47,691 bases of DNA from a virus (IMGVR_UViG_3300010885_034283:1-47691); one strand, 5' to 3'; shown: positions 25,917 to 34,162, numbered from the stretch's first letter. Notes: generated by a model from the sequence alone, not told the origin. A program made the numbers and translations.

Positions 25917-27992
25917 ATGGGATTAACCAGACCAAAATACAGTAATATTGTTGACACAGACTACAAGGCCAGTTGCCGCATAGTCACAACCACCAACATT
26001 ACATTATCGGGCGGTGCCCCTAGTACCTATGACAGTGTTACGCTTGCATCCGGCGATCGCGTTCTTGTGAATGCACAAAGCACAGGCAGTCAAAATGGTA
26101 TCTACATTGTACAAACACTAGGTACAGGGTCAAACGGAACTTGGATTCGTGCAACTGATGCCAGTGCCAGTGCATACGTTACAGCAGGCATGCGTACCTT
26201 TGTGGCAGAAGGAACTTACGCAGGTACAGAGTACAGATTGGTCACACCAGACCCGATCACACTGGGTAGTACCAGCATAAGTTTTCAAACCACTGCGTCC
26301 ACAGTCAGCGGTGCAAACAAATCAGTACAGTACAACAACTCAGGTTTCATTGCAGGTGCTACCAATCTAGTTTATGACAATGTGACAGGCAATGTAACAG
26401 TTGCTGGTACCACAGCAACAGTAAGTGACAGCACCGGCGCATTGGTAGTAAAAGGTGGTGTCGGTGTTGCAGGTAATTTATTTGCCACTGGCAGACTAAC
26501 AGTTAGCGGCGTGTCCACATTCAACAGCAACGTGGTCATTGTGGGCAACTTGACCACACTAGGCAATACATTTATTACCAACAGCTTTGATCTGAGTATC
26601 CAAGACAGTATTATCAACCTGCACAGTCCCACTGACTTAACACCATTGGTCACCAATGACGGACTAGACATTGGCCTTAAGTTGCACTACTATGACACAG
26701 TGGATTCAGCGGCGTTCCTTGGACGAGACAATCCCACTGGGTACCTAGTATGGGAGGACAAAGGCTCAGATGTTGGTGGCGTGTTTACATCAACATCTCT
26801 TGGCACATTCAAAGTTGGAAACATACTGTTGTCTGGCAATACCTATCGCGGTACCAGCACCATTGGTGCTGCCATTCCAACTTACGTCAATTCGTATACC
26901 ACACAGAGCGCAACACCTCCTGCCAGTCCTTACATTGGCGATCAATGGTATGACACATCAACTGACACCTTGTACCAGTGGACCACAGACGGTACCAGTT
27001 ATTACTGGGTTGACAAATTAAGCCAACCTGTAGCAATCAGTTTTGCCACCCAGGCCACAGTGCCTGTTGGTCCTAAGCAAGGTGATCTATGGTACGACAC
27101 TTCTACTGATACTCTCTACACTCGTGTTTATGATGGTTCTAGTAACTACTGGGTGGACTACAGCACCGCAGGCGTGAGCACAGTGGCCGGGCTTGGTGCA
27201 TTGATATCCAATGTGAGTGTGGGCAACATCACACCATATGGCAATATAATCTATAACATTGGCACTACCACTGCACAGTGGGCTAACATATTCACCAGCA
27301 ATCTCATAGTATCAGGTGGTACAACACTCAATACTTTATCGGCTTCTTCGGCAACAATTACACAAAGTGGCACAGGCAACCAGTACGCACTGACCATGAA
27401 AGGGTCAGGCTCTGGAGACCAATGGGCTTTCACTGTTGGCAGCACCACTGGGCAAAATAATATTACCAGTCTCAATAGTGCAGGGTCTGCTTATGCACCG
27501 TTCTCAATAAACGGATCAACCTTTACTGTTGGCACAACTGGTGCCGGCGCTACCACAAGCCTATCAATAGATAATGCTGGTAATGTGGTTATCACAAATG
27601 CCAATCTGACACTGGGCAACGTTTCTACTGGCGCGGCAAAAAATGGCTACAATGTGGCCAGAGGAACAACTTTTGCCAACATTGACAATGTGAGTGCCAG
27701 CGTGTTTGCAAATGGTGTTCCGGCATTCAGTAGTGTAAGCGGTACTATGAACTATTTTTGGAGTGCGATCACAAACCTAACTGGAGGCAAGTTTTTTGGC
27801 AACACCAGCACCGGCGGCGCAGTCACAACTGTTCCTACTTTTGTTGGTAGTGTTAACGGTCCGCTAGGCAGCGGGGGCGATACGGTTACAGCAATCTTGC
27901 AAGACCAAGATCTGCAACGTGTGTATAAGATCATCTATATGCAAACAGTCACGGGCTCTAGCTGTGCTATTGTAACCACAAGAATAATGTAA
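25917..27992 (+). CDS. Tail fibre protein
   Basis: A 691-residue fibre. Residues ~20-125 form the widespread phage fibre N-terminal domain (ASCRIVTTTNITLSGG, ASGDRVLVNAQ, NGIYIVQTLG, GTWIRATDAS). A TGALVVKGGVGVAGN motif follows near residue 175. A module at ~203-301 is homologous to residues ~653-760 of the 1431-residue fibre, sharing the GNLTxLG...NDxxDIGxxxHYY pattern. Two tandem GDxWYDTSTDTLY...DG...YWVD repeats lie near residues 340 and 388, a motif recalled from other phage fibres. The C terminus is a distinct beta domain ending VTGSSCAIVTTRIM. It is likely a side or short tail fibre. Confidence 0.8.
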   Translation: MGLTRPKYSNIVDTDYKASCRIVTTTNITLSGGAPSTYDSVTLASGDRVLVNAQSTGSQNGIYIVQTLGTGSNGTWIRATDASASAYVTAGMRTFVAEGTYAGTEYRLVTPDPITLGSTSISFQTTASTVSGANKSVQYNNSGFIAGATNLVYDNVTGNVTVAGTTATVSDSTGALVVKGGVGVAGNLFATGRLTVSGVSTFNSNVVIVGNLTTLGNTFITNSFDLSIQDSIINLHSPTDLTPLVTNDGLDIGLKLHYYDTVDSAAFLGRDNPTGYLVWEDKGSDVGGVFTSTSLGTFKVGNILLSGNTYRGTSTIGAAIPTYVNSYTTQSATPPASPYIGDQWYDTSTDTLYQWTTDGTSYYWVDKLSQPVAISFATQATVPVGPKQGDLWYDTSTDTLYTRVYDGSSNYWVDYSTAGVSTVAGLGALISNVSVGNITPYGNIIYNIGTTTAQWANIFTSNLIVSGGTTLNTLSASSATITQSGTGNQYALTMKGSGSGDQWAFTVGSTTGQNNITSLNSAGSAYAPFSINGSTFTVGTTGAGATTSLSIDNAGNVVITNANLTLGNVSTGAAKNGYNVARGTTFANIDNVSASVFANGVPAFSSVSGTMNYFWSAITNLTGGKFFGNTSTGGAVTTVPTFVGSVNGPLGSGGDTVTAILQDQDLQRVYKIIYMQTVTGSSCAIVTTRIM

Positions 27993-27993
27993 C

Positions 27994-28001
27994 CATAAAT
28001 A
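27994..28001 (+). promoter_or_regulatory. Late promoter box CATAAATA
   Basis: Seven of eight matches to TATAAATA, 19 bases before the ATG at 28021; it probably drives the run of genes to about 30 kb. Confidence 0.7.
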
Positions 28002-28020
28002 CAACATAGGAAACTAAAAC

Positions 28021-28254
28021 ATGGCATGGCCCACTAACCCCGCAAACGGATCTACAACAACAATCAACGGTGTGGTGTATGTGTACAACAGCACCAAAAA
28101 CGCCTGGGGACCTGCGGCAGTCAGCAGTGTAACCAGCATAAACTACACAGGAAATGTAACCGCAGCCAATGTGAATGTGACTGGTAATATCTATGTAAAT
28201 AATCAAATAGTGCCAACTCTGGTCACCATGATGACCTATCAGCTGGCACTCTAA
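28021..28254 (+). CDS. Small fibre-associated protein
   Basis: A 77-residue protein: MAWPTNPANGSTTTINGVVY followed by VYNSTKNAWGP and a GNVTAANVNVTGNIYVNNQI repeat. The first part matches the '(W)P.NPxNGxTxxxNGxxYxYxxxxxxW' motif common at phage fibre N termini. The second part is the beta repeat used in the fibres of this window. It ends LVTMMTYQLAL. It looks like a miniature fibre: an attachment motif plus a few strands. The next gene starts 8 bases later. Confidence 0.68.
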   Translation: MAWPTNPANGSTTTINGVVYVYNSTKNAWGPAAVSSVTSINYTGNVTAANVNVTGNIYVNNQIVPTLVTMMTYQLAL

Positions 28255-28262
28255 GGACAAGC

Positions 28263-28715
28263 ATGAAACAACTATTAAACTACAACCCAGCTTTTACACC
28301 AGGCGCATCGGGCACAGGCACACTGGATTTTAGCACTTTTCCAGCATTTGACCGCACACGTTTGTATGCAGTGATCAATATCACCCAAAACGTTCCGCTG
28401 TATATTGCAGGTGCACCTGGGCTAGGAATGGCCAGCAACTCTGCAGGCTCACTGGTTATTCTTTCCACCAGCACAGCTACTCAGAGCAATACAGATGTAC
28501 TCAATGTCTACTACGAAACAGACGCAGTATTGCAGCCGTTGGAAAACAACGATGCCGCAGAGCGCAACGGAAATCTAGCCTACCAAACAGAACTGCTGTC
28601 AATGATACTTGCAGAGCTAAAAGTGCAGAGCATTTTGCTCAAAGAAGGGCTAAATATAAAAGACGAACTGGATCAGTTACGCAACGATATCCAGAATGAT
28701 GTTACATACGACTAA
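28263..28715 (+). CDS. Virion structural protein with C-terminal coiled coil
   Basis: A 150-residue protein in two parts. Residues 1-90 are beta-rich (NPAFTPGASGTGTLDFSTFP, then LYAVINITQNVPLYIAGAPG), similar in style to the N terminus of the 1334-residue protein at 21822 (FTPGVGGAGTI...ITNVTRNTVIYNFG). Residues ~100-145 form a helix with heptads (LLSMILAELKVQSILLKEGL), likely oligomerising. This suggests a connector between a fibre or base and another virion part. It is co-transcribed with 28021 and the paralogous pair downstream. Confidence 0.68.
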   Translation: MKQLLNYNPAFTPGASGTGTLDFSTFPAFDRTRLYAVINITQNVPLYIAGAPGLGMASNSAGSLVILSTSTATQSNTDVLNVYYETDAVLQPLENNDAAERNGNLAYQTELLSMILAELKVQSILLKEGLNIKDELDQLRNDIQNDVTYD

Positions 28716-28724
28716 GGAAGAACC

Positions 28725-29384
28725 ATGTTAATACAAGGACAAGTAGGACAAACAACCGGACTAGACGGTACACAAACAAACCTGCGTCAAGGGCGTACAG
28801 GAGAAATCATCCTGAGCCAAGCGCACGGACGCTATTACGAACAAACCAGCCGCGGCCAGTTGTTTACACTAACATTGTCAGCAACCACCACTGGTATTGC
28901 TGCCGGTAACCTGCTGAACGCTGCTGCCGCTGCTTCAACAAACTTTGCAATCTGGAATCCAATTGGATCTGGTTTTAACTTGAGCATTACCAAAGTAATG
29001 GTTGGGTTGATTTCTGGCACACTGGCAACAGGCCCGCTGTACCATGCTGTTATTCAAACATCAAATCCAACTATCAACACTGTCAGCACCAACGGTGTTG
29101 CATACAACAACCTAGTTGGTGGTAAATCACCTGTAGCACGTTATGTTGCTGTGGCAGCTGGTACTGCGCTAACTGGTGCAAGTGCTCCAGTGGTGTTGCG
29201 TACAATGAACCTTACATTTAGTGCAGCCGCATTTGCCGCACCAGCCGGCGCAAACACTCTTGCAGATCTTCCAGATGGCGACTTGATTATTCCTCCAGGT
29301 TACGGTTGGGTTCCACAGTTTTCAGCCGCAGGCACTTCTGTACTAAACAGCTACAGCGTGACCTGGGAAGAAATCCCAATCTAA
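28725..29384 (+). CDS. Structural protein, first copy of a tandem paralogous pair
   Basis: A 219-residue protein starting MLIQGQVGQTTGLDGTQTNL and ending GYGWVPQFSAAGTSVLNSYS plus VTWEEIPI. It is a clear paralogue of the next gene: the first ~25 and last ~25 residues are almost the same, as are internal pieces (SGFNLxxxK, AYNNLxGGKxPVARYVA). The middle differs more. The composition is beta-rich and lacks charged helices, as in head-decoration or fibre-tip proteins. I do not recognise a named family. Two related copies in tandem could form hetero-oligomers or alternative surface proteins. Confidence 0.72.
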   Translation: MLIQGQVGQTTGLDGTQTNLRQGRTGEIILSQAHGRYYEQTSRGQLFTLTLSATTTGIAAGNLLNAAAAASTNFAIWNPIGSGFNLSITKVMVGLISGTLATGPLYHAVIQTSNPTINTVSTNGVAYNNLVGGKSPVARYVAVAAGTALTGASAPVVLRTMNLTFSAAAFAAPAGANTLADLPDGDLIIPPGYGWVPQFSAAGTSVLNSYSVTWEEIPI

Positions 29385-29405
29385 TCTAACACCGGAGAAA
29401 CAACA

Positions 29406-30074
29406 ATGTTAATACAAGGACAAGTAGGACAAACCACAGCTGGAGATGGCACACAAACCAACCTACGCCAAGGTCGCACCGGTGAGCTAATTGCCACACA
29501 GGCGCATGCACAATATCATGAACAAACCAGTCGCGGAAGTATTTTTAGTCTAAGCGTGACCACTTCTGCTGCCACACTAGGTGCAGGTAATGCACTGGCA
29601 AACAGCACCACAGGCCCTGCGTCAGCCGGTGCAACACATCTAGCACTGTGGAATCCAGTTGGCTCTGGCTTTAACCTTTGCCTGAACAAGTTTGCCACCA
29701 CTCCTATATCAGGAACTCCAACAGCAGGCCCAGTGTTTCACACAGTAATGGCATTAGGTTTACCAACACTCACAGCATCTGTTGGTACTGCATACAATAA
29801 CTTAATTGGTGGTAAAGCACCTGTTGCACGTTATGTAGCTTCTGCAGCCGGCGCAACACTAACCGGCTCTAGTGTACCGGTTATCTTCCGTACCAGTCAT
29901 ATTAGCTTCTCTGGTGCATTTTCATCAGCAAGTGGTTCAGTTACTCCGTACTTTGAAGACCTAGGCGGCGATGTTGTTATTCCTCCAGGTTACGGTTGGG
30001 TACCTTGCTACTCTGGTGTTGGTACAACCTATCTATGTGTCATGAGCATTACCTGGGAAGAAATTCCAATCTAA
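29406..30074 (+). CDS. Structural protein, second copy of a tandem paralogous pair
   Basis: A 222-residue paralogue of the preceding gene. The opening 29 bases of the two genes (28725 onward and 29406 onward) are identical, which indicates a fairly recent duplication or continuing gene conversion at the N terminus. It differs in the central part and carries two cysteines (FNLCLNKF, GWVPCYSG) that the first copy lacks. Each copy has its own ribosome site (GGAAGAACC and CGGAGAAACAAC). The function is unknown; a virion surface role is inferred from composition and location. Confidence 0.72.
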   Translation: MLIQGQVGQTTAGDGTQTNLRQGRTGELIATQAHAQYHEQTSRGSIFSLSVTTSAATLGAGNALANSTTGPASAGATHLALWNPVGSGFNLCLNKFATTPISGTPTAGPVFHTVMALGLPTLTASVGTAYNNLIGGKAPVARYVASAAGATLTGSSVPVIFRTSHISFSGAFSSASGSVTPYFEDLGGDVVIPPGYGWVPCYSGVGTTYLCVMSITWEEIPI

Positions 30075-30083
30075 TAACTGATC

Positions 30084-30821
30084 ATGCAAAAGATACAAAA
30101 ACTTTATAGAGCTACATACACAGGCGAAGAAATTACTTCGTCTATGACCTTTGAAGGTGGGCAATGGAAATACGAACGTGAGTTTGTGCCCAACAGTGTG
30201 GTTAACAATAGAATCAGCAGCCAGGCATGTGTAATCGGCAACGGAGACACTCGCGCCAAATTTGAACTGCATTTGGTTGGCAATCACCGTGGTGGATTGC
30301 TTGGGCGGGATGCGTTACAAAGTTACGGGTGTAATGCACTCTACAGAGACTTTGCTCCTAATTTTTTAGTTGCCACTGGTAAAGAAATTGTACAAGAAAT
30401 TGCTGAAAGTGGTTATAGCGATGAGCATATTGTGTACGCCAACAGTCCGCACATCCAGGCCTATTCAGGCAAATTTTATCTAATTCCGCAGGATCCAAGT
30501 TGGAACGCCGGAACCATTGCTACCTACTTGGCCTGCTTTGATGGACACAAAAAGATTTTCTTGATTGGATTCGACAACAACATCGGCGAGAATCTCAACA
30601 ACAACTGCTATGCTGGGACCAATGGGTACGATGATGCCAACTACAATGTCACAGATGACTACTGGGTCAAAAGCATGGCGTCAATCATGACCATGTACAG
30701 TGATGTGGAGTTCTATCGTGTGATGCCGGGCAAGTATTACAAGGTTCCTGATGCCTGGGCTGGCTTGTTAAACTTCCAGCAAATTGACTACAGGCAGTTT
30801 GCACTTGCTGTAGATTTGTAA
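30084..30821 (+). CDS. Putative glycosyltransferase-like protein (Cst/DUF115-like pattern)
   Basis: A 245-residue protein with three motifs in order: ACVIGNGDTR at residues 48-57, YGCNALYRDFAPNFLVAT at 81-98 and NAGTIATYLACFDGHKKIFL followed by IGFD at 141-164. Their order and sequence recall bacterial sialyltransferases of the Cst type and DUF115 proteins: nucleotide-binding GNGPS, CN in the second motif, and SGxxxxxxAxxxGxxxIYLxGID in the third. No signal peptide or membrane segment is seen. A sugar-transfer role is inferred and the sugar and acceptor are unknown; modification of virion or host glycans would fit its place after fibre genes. It ends directly against the convergent Nudix gene. 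Confidence 0.55.
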   Translation: MQKIQKLYRATYTGEEITSSMTFEGGQWKYEREFVPNSVVNNRISSQACVIGNGDTRAKFELHLVGNHRGGLLGRDALQSYGCNALYRDFAPNFLVATGKEIVQEIAESGYSDEHIVYANSPHIQAYSGKFYLIPQDPSWNAGTIATYLACFDGHKKIFLIGFDNNIGENLNNNCYAGTNGYDDANYNVTDDYWVKSMASIMTMYSDVEFYRVMPGKYYKVPDAWAGLLNFQQIDYRQFALAVDL

Positions 30822-31247
30822 TTAAACCTGTTCCATTGTGCGTATCTTGGTCACAATGCTGTCAAATTTGAATGTACGCCATACACCTGGGTGCAAGGGT
30901 TTAGGATAATCTTCTAGTCGCACCCAGCAGTAACCACGATGCTCGTGGTTAAGTACAGGAACAAACTCTTGATCTACCTGCACTAAAAATGTATGATAGC
31001 AGAAGTTTTCATTTGCGCTGGTAAACTTTTCAATTGGCACAATCTTAAAGTCACGTAGGTCCTTGCCAATTTCTTCATCTGCTTCTCGGTATAGTGCATC
31101 AATCACACGCTCACCCAGCTCGAGCTTGCCACCAACAAACCCCCAACTGCTGGCGTGGCGACTGTGATTCCTTAATAGGAAAAGATATCTTTGTGTGGAA
31201 CGGGCATAAACAAGTGCTCCACAACTTTCTACAATACTAGGCTCCAT
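30822..31247 (-). CDS. Nudix hydrolase
   Basis: A 141-residue protein with a complete Nudix box at residues 40-61: G40-x5-E46-x7-R54-E55-x2-E58-E59-x-G61 (GKLELGERVIDALYREADEE). It is predicted to hydrolyse a nucleoside diphosphate linked to another group (for example modified nucleotides, ADP-ribose or dinucleoside polyphosphates); the substrate cannot be read from the sequence. The ATG at 31247 is preferred over the upstream GTG because AGGA lies directly upstream and the protein then starts at the usual distance from the first strand. It overlaps the end of the gp15 gene by 19 bases, so it is the last gene of a late operon, unusual for an enzyme. Confidence 0.85.
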   Translation of the reverse strand: MEPSIVESCGALVYARSTQRYLFLLRNHSRHASSWGFVGGKLELGERVIDALYREADEEIGKDLRDFKIVPIEKFTSANENFCYHTFLVQVDQEFVPVLNHEHRGYCWVRLEDYPKPLHPGVWRTFKFDSIVTKIRTMEQV

Positions 31248-32632
31248 GATCCTGCTCGATAAACACCTTCTACACTCTTGATCCAATTTTGGTCCAGCCA
31301 CTTGTATTGAATACCTGTTGCTAGGTTAGTTACGTATTGTAGCACATTGGTGCCACGGCTGTCAAAACTAACTGACCAACGTGTGCCGTTGTATTCAATA
31401 ATATCGTTGGTATGTGCCACTAGGTTGTTGCCTACTTCACCTGCCCAGGCCGGCGCAGGGTCATCATTGTCAAAACTTCCAATGTCATTGAGTATCAAAT
31501 AACGTGTGCCGGGCGCCGGATCTAGTATACTTGCATTCACATCAACTTTGAATGGATCGATGATTGCATTGATTGGTCCAACAGTGTTGCTGGGCAAGGT
31601 ATCGCCAAACGGAGTGTACAACAACTTGGTATCGTCGGTTGGATGATACGCAACCGTACCAATTACCTCGCTGCCATCATCTTGCTGAAAACGTATTTCG
31701 CTAGTACCATTGGTTAATTGCAGTGCGTCAACTGATCCGTACAAGTTTATTAGATTGCGCCAGTTGTCAATGCTTTGTTTGTTGATAGTTAAACTAATGC
31801 GTACATCGTCGCCTGTGTAGTGTTCGCTGTACTTGACCAAACTCAATGAATTACCTTGCCACACAACTCCGTAGTCCATTGGAGTCAATACTTTACGCAT
31901 GAGTAACTTGCCCGAGTCAAAAACATCAGTACTTACATTACCTTCAGCATCATACATGTTGGCAATCATTTTTTGTATCACACCCAGCTTTTTAACCTTG
32001 ATCGGAGTACTGATCCAAATTGGGATGTCGAAGCTCATGCTGGCAATGTCAATGGGATCTTCGGTGCCAATTGGCACACTTCTACTACTCCACACAATGT
32101 CGCCTAGATTAATCACACTCAAGCTGGTCCAGTCAATGTAGTTGTCTGTGCTCTGTATCTCTAAGCTAGGGTTAAACAAGGTGGCAATCTGTTCAATTAG
32201 TTGCAGTTTTTGTTCAGTATTAGACGTCCAAATGTCCAATTTGATGCCTAATTTGTATGGTACCGGCATCAGGCGTTCTACTGTGTATGCATCGCCTTGT
32301 TCATTGGTATACGTGCCTGTTGCGCTGTCGTATTTGCGTTCACGAAAATGAAGCTTGCTCACATGATTTGGTTCTTGCATCCTAGACTGATCATAGGTTA
32401 AACTGCTGATATACGCAGCCATTGCAGGTACAGCCTGCATGGTGTTTTCGCTGTTGCCTTTGAGAATCTGACTGGCTTGTCTACTGGCATCGCCGTAGAA
32501 TACTGGCACACGTTGCAGTGTGGTGTTGCCGTCACGTTGTTTTCCAAACTCAACTTGGAAGTTACTCATCACACGAATAAACTGTATGAGGAACCTGCGT
32601 ATTTGATTGTCGTAAAAAAATTGTTGTGCCAT
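31229..32632 (-). CDS. gp15: Tail sheath stabiliser / tail completion protein gp15-like
   Basis: A 467-residue protein whose N terminus (AQQFFYDNQIRRFLIQFIRV, then SNFQVEFG) aligns with the T4 gp15 pattern YFYNSSFRR...FSNIQI. It also has RVPVFYGDASRQ near residue 41 and MPVPYKLGIKLDIWTSNTEQ near residue 115. gp15 terminates the tail and joins it to the neck. T4 gp15 is 272 residues; here about 200 extra C-terminal residues follow, from roughly residue 260, containing ligand-binding-like beta modules (DDTKLLYTPFGD, APGTRYLILNDIG, IEYNGTRWSVSFD). Such extensions are seen in other marine T4-like phages. The gene starts at a TAATG overlap with the gp14-like gene. Confidence 0.75.
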   Translation of the reverse strand: MAQQFFYDNQIRRFLIQFIRVMSNFQVEFGKQRDGNTTLQRVPVFYGDASRQASQILKGNSENTMQAVPAMAAYISSLTYDQSRMQEPNHVSKLHFRERKYDSATGTYTNEQGDAYTVERLMPVPYKLGIKLDIWTSNTEQKLQLIEQIATLFNPSLEIQSTDNYIDWTSLSVINLGDIVWSSRSVPIGTEDPIDIASMSFDIPIWISTPIKVKKLGVIQKMIANMYDAEGNVSTDVFDSGKLLMRKVLTPMDYGVVWQGNSLSLVKYSEHYTGDDVRISLTINKQSIDNWRNLINLYGSVDALQLTNGTSEIRFQQDDGSEVIGTVAYHPTDDTKLLYTPFGDTLPSNTVGPINAIIDPFKVDVNASILDPAPGTRYLILNDIGSFDNDDPAPAWAGEVGNNLVAHTNDIIEYNGTRWSVSFDSRGTNVLQYVTNLATGIQYKWLDQNWIKSVEGVYRAGSWSLVL

Positions 32633-33801
32633 TAGTTATCTGCCTGGGGCTTGAATGCTTTACTGAGACTCTGACGTTCCTCAATCACATCATGTGTTGC
32701 GCCCTTCCATGTGTTTGTGTTGTTGACAAATCCGCCGTGTAGGTTGTTATCGCTTGTGGTGCGCACAGCATCTTCGACCTTGACCCAGCGTTTGCCATCA
32801 TATCTAAACAGTCTGTTGGGCACATAATCCAGGCGCAAGAAAAAGTCGTCTCGTGTGGGATGAGTTGGAAATGCAATACCTGTGCCAACTGGTAGCCCAT
32901 TTGGAGCAGTACCGTCACCAGTTAGATAGCCAGTTATCTTGGTCGGAGATACATCTCTGTTGCTACTTGCTTGCACACCAGTGCCGCTGACTGCATTGTT
33001 GCCACTGGCAGAGACTCCGGACGGATCGCCGAGTCCCTTGAGACTATTGGTAGGTGCGGTATAGAACGGTGTGGTACTGTATCCAGCTTTTGGAACGTCG
33101 ACTATTGCTTGCTGGATTACTGCGTCATTGATGTCGATGTACTTGTTGTAGGTGCTCATAATATCAGCTAGAGGGTTAACAGAGGCATTGGCACCAAACG
33201 GATCGCTACTGGCTGAAATGTTGTTAAGGATATCCTTGTACTCTTGGCTGTCCACAAGCGGTTGCATTTTCAAACGCCAGACATGTGGATACCATGTGGG
33301 ACTGAAACCTTCGGCGGCACGGGCGGCATCAGTTACTACATAAAATCTTTTGAGCGCCGCAGGAAGAGTGCCGTCCAATGAATGTAGATCTGTTAAATGT
33401 TGCAACTCCAACACATCACCTGCCATGAGCTTGCGCCCAATGGTTTCCAGCATGTCATTCAAATGGAACGTCATGAAGATAGTGCCTTGTGCCAAGAATA
33501 TACCAAATTGGCTTAGGTCAAAGTCCTGATCAGCAATTTGATAGATGCCGCGCATGCTGTACACAGATGTGTCGTACTTGCGGTCACGGTTTTCTAAAAA
33601 CAACAAATCTTGTATATTGAGTTCACTGGTATTGTTGTAGCTGGGTTTGGTAGCATCACCGGTGACGCCTTGATCCTGAATACCAAGATACTTGTGTACA
33701 AGCACACCAGTGCCACCCACAGTGTACATTTCGGATATTCGGCGGTCCAGGAACTTGTAATCGTTACCCTTTTTTTCGCGCCAGAGACTAAGACGAGGCA
33801 T
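32632..33801 (-). CDS. Neck protein, gp14-like
   Basis: A 389-residue protein with a conserved-looking middle: LQDLLFLENRDRKYD-type segment near residue 65, then FDLSQFGIFLAQGTIFMTFH near 94, AGDVLELQHL near 130, and FSPTWYPHVWRLKMQPLVDS near 170. The FG...GDxxxxPH-like order resembles gp14 neck proteins, and the protein is paired with gp15, as in T4. The C-terminal ~180 residues are low in conservation and end in a beta module (FFLRLDYVPNRLFRYDGKRW). Exact T4 orthology is uncertain; a neck or baseplate-wedge role is also possible. It starts a minus-strand operon with gp15 and Nudix. Confidence 0.6.
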   Translation of the reverse strand: MPRLSLWREKKGNDYKFLDRRISEMYTVGGTGVLVHKYLGIQDQGVTGDATKPSYNNTSELNIQDLLFLENRDRKYDTSVYSMRGIYQIADQDFDLSQFGIFLAQGTIFMTFHLNDMLETIGRKLMAGDVLELQHLTDLHSLDGTLPAALKRFYVVTDAARAAEGFSPTWYPHVWRLKMQPLVDSQEYKDILNNISASSDPFGANASVNPLADIMSTYNKYIDINDAVIQQAIVDVPKAGYSTTPFYTAPTNSLKGLGDPSGVSASGNNAVSGTGVQASSNRDVSPTKITGYLTGDGTAPNGLPVGTGIAFPTHPTRDDFFLRLDYVPNRLFRYDGKRWVKVEDAVRTTSDNNLHGGFVNNTNTWKGATHDVIEERQSLSKAFKPQADN

Positions 33802-33820
33802 TATTTGATCCTTATTGTGA

Positions 33821-33828
33821 TATTTAGC
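33821..33828 (-). promoter_or_regulatory. Late promoter-like box GCTAAATA (neck operon)
   Basis: Minus-strand GCTAAATA, 20 bases before the ATG at 33801, followed by AAGGATC. It overlaps the region just left of the divergent sigma70 promoter at 33833. Confidence 0.6.
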
Positions 33829-33832
33829 TGGA

Positions 33833-33861
33833 TTGACTTTGGGATTAATTTGTGCTATACT
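33833..33861 (+). promoter_or_regulatory. Sigma70-like promoter of the 89-residue gene
   Basis: TTGACT (33833-33838), a 17-base spacer and TATACT (33856-33861). The start of transcription is predicted at about 33868, the A of the ATG, so the message may be leaderless. Confidence 0.75.
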
Positions 33862-33867
33862 GCACCC

Positions 33868-34137
33868 ATGCAGATAAAAACTTCACTGGATTGGACAGAG
33901 GTCAGCTCAAAAATGCGAGCAGAAATGCAAAATGCACCACAGAACTGTCGCAAGGATCTAGCCCGAATGATAGGCAATGTAGAAGGGCTTGTGCAACAAC
34001 TGGGCGGTGAGGAAGTGGAAATGCGCAGGAACAAACGAGAACGATCCCCACGCCAGATAACGCTACTGACTCGGATAAACGAAAGTATTAACGAGTTTGA
34101 AAAATGGCTAATGCTAGCCCATTTACAACACGGTTGA
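33868..34137 (+). CDS. Small helical protein of unknown function
   Basis: An 89-residue protein, all alpha-helical in appearance (KTSLDWTEVSSKMRAEMQ, later RQITLLTRINESINEFEKWL). Its start is set by the sigma70-like promoter whose predicted +1 falls on the ATG, so the longer frame reaching to 33610, which runs through promoter sequence, is rejected. A second start at 33913 (74 residues), preceded by AGAGG, is an alternative. The promoter type suggests expression by host polymerase, earlier than the structural genes on both sides. I recall similar small proteins beside neck genes in other T4-like phages, without known function. Confidence 0.65.
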   Translation: MQIKTSLDWTEVSSKMRAEMQNAPQNCRKDLARMIGNVEGLVQQLGGEEVEMRRNKRERSPRQITLLTRINESINEFEKWLMLAHLQHG

Positions 34138-34162
34138 CCTATTATCCGTTTTATCGTATAAT
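34134..34162 (+). promoter_or_regulatory. Sigma70-like promoter of the 407-residue gene
   Basis: TTGACC (34134-34139, overlapping the previous stop codon), a 17-base spacer and TATAAT (34157-34162). The predicted start is about 34169, giving a 26-base leader with AGGAG before the ATG. Confidence 0.82.

Noticed and set aside
33610-33867. Upstream extension of the 89-residue gene
   Set aside because: It is antisense to the gp14-like gene and runs through a sigma70-like promoter and a late box.
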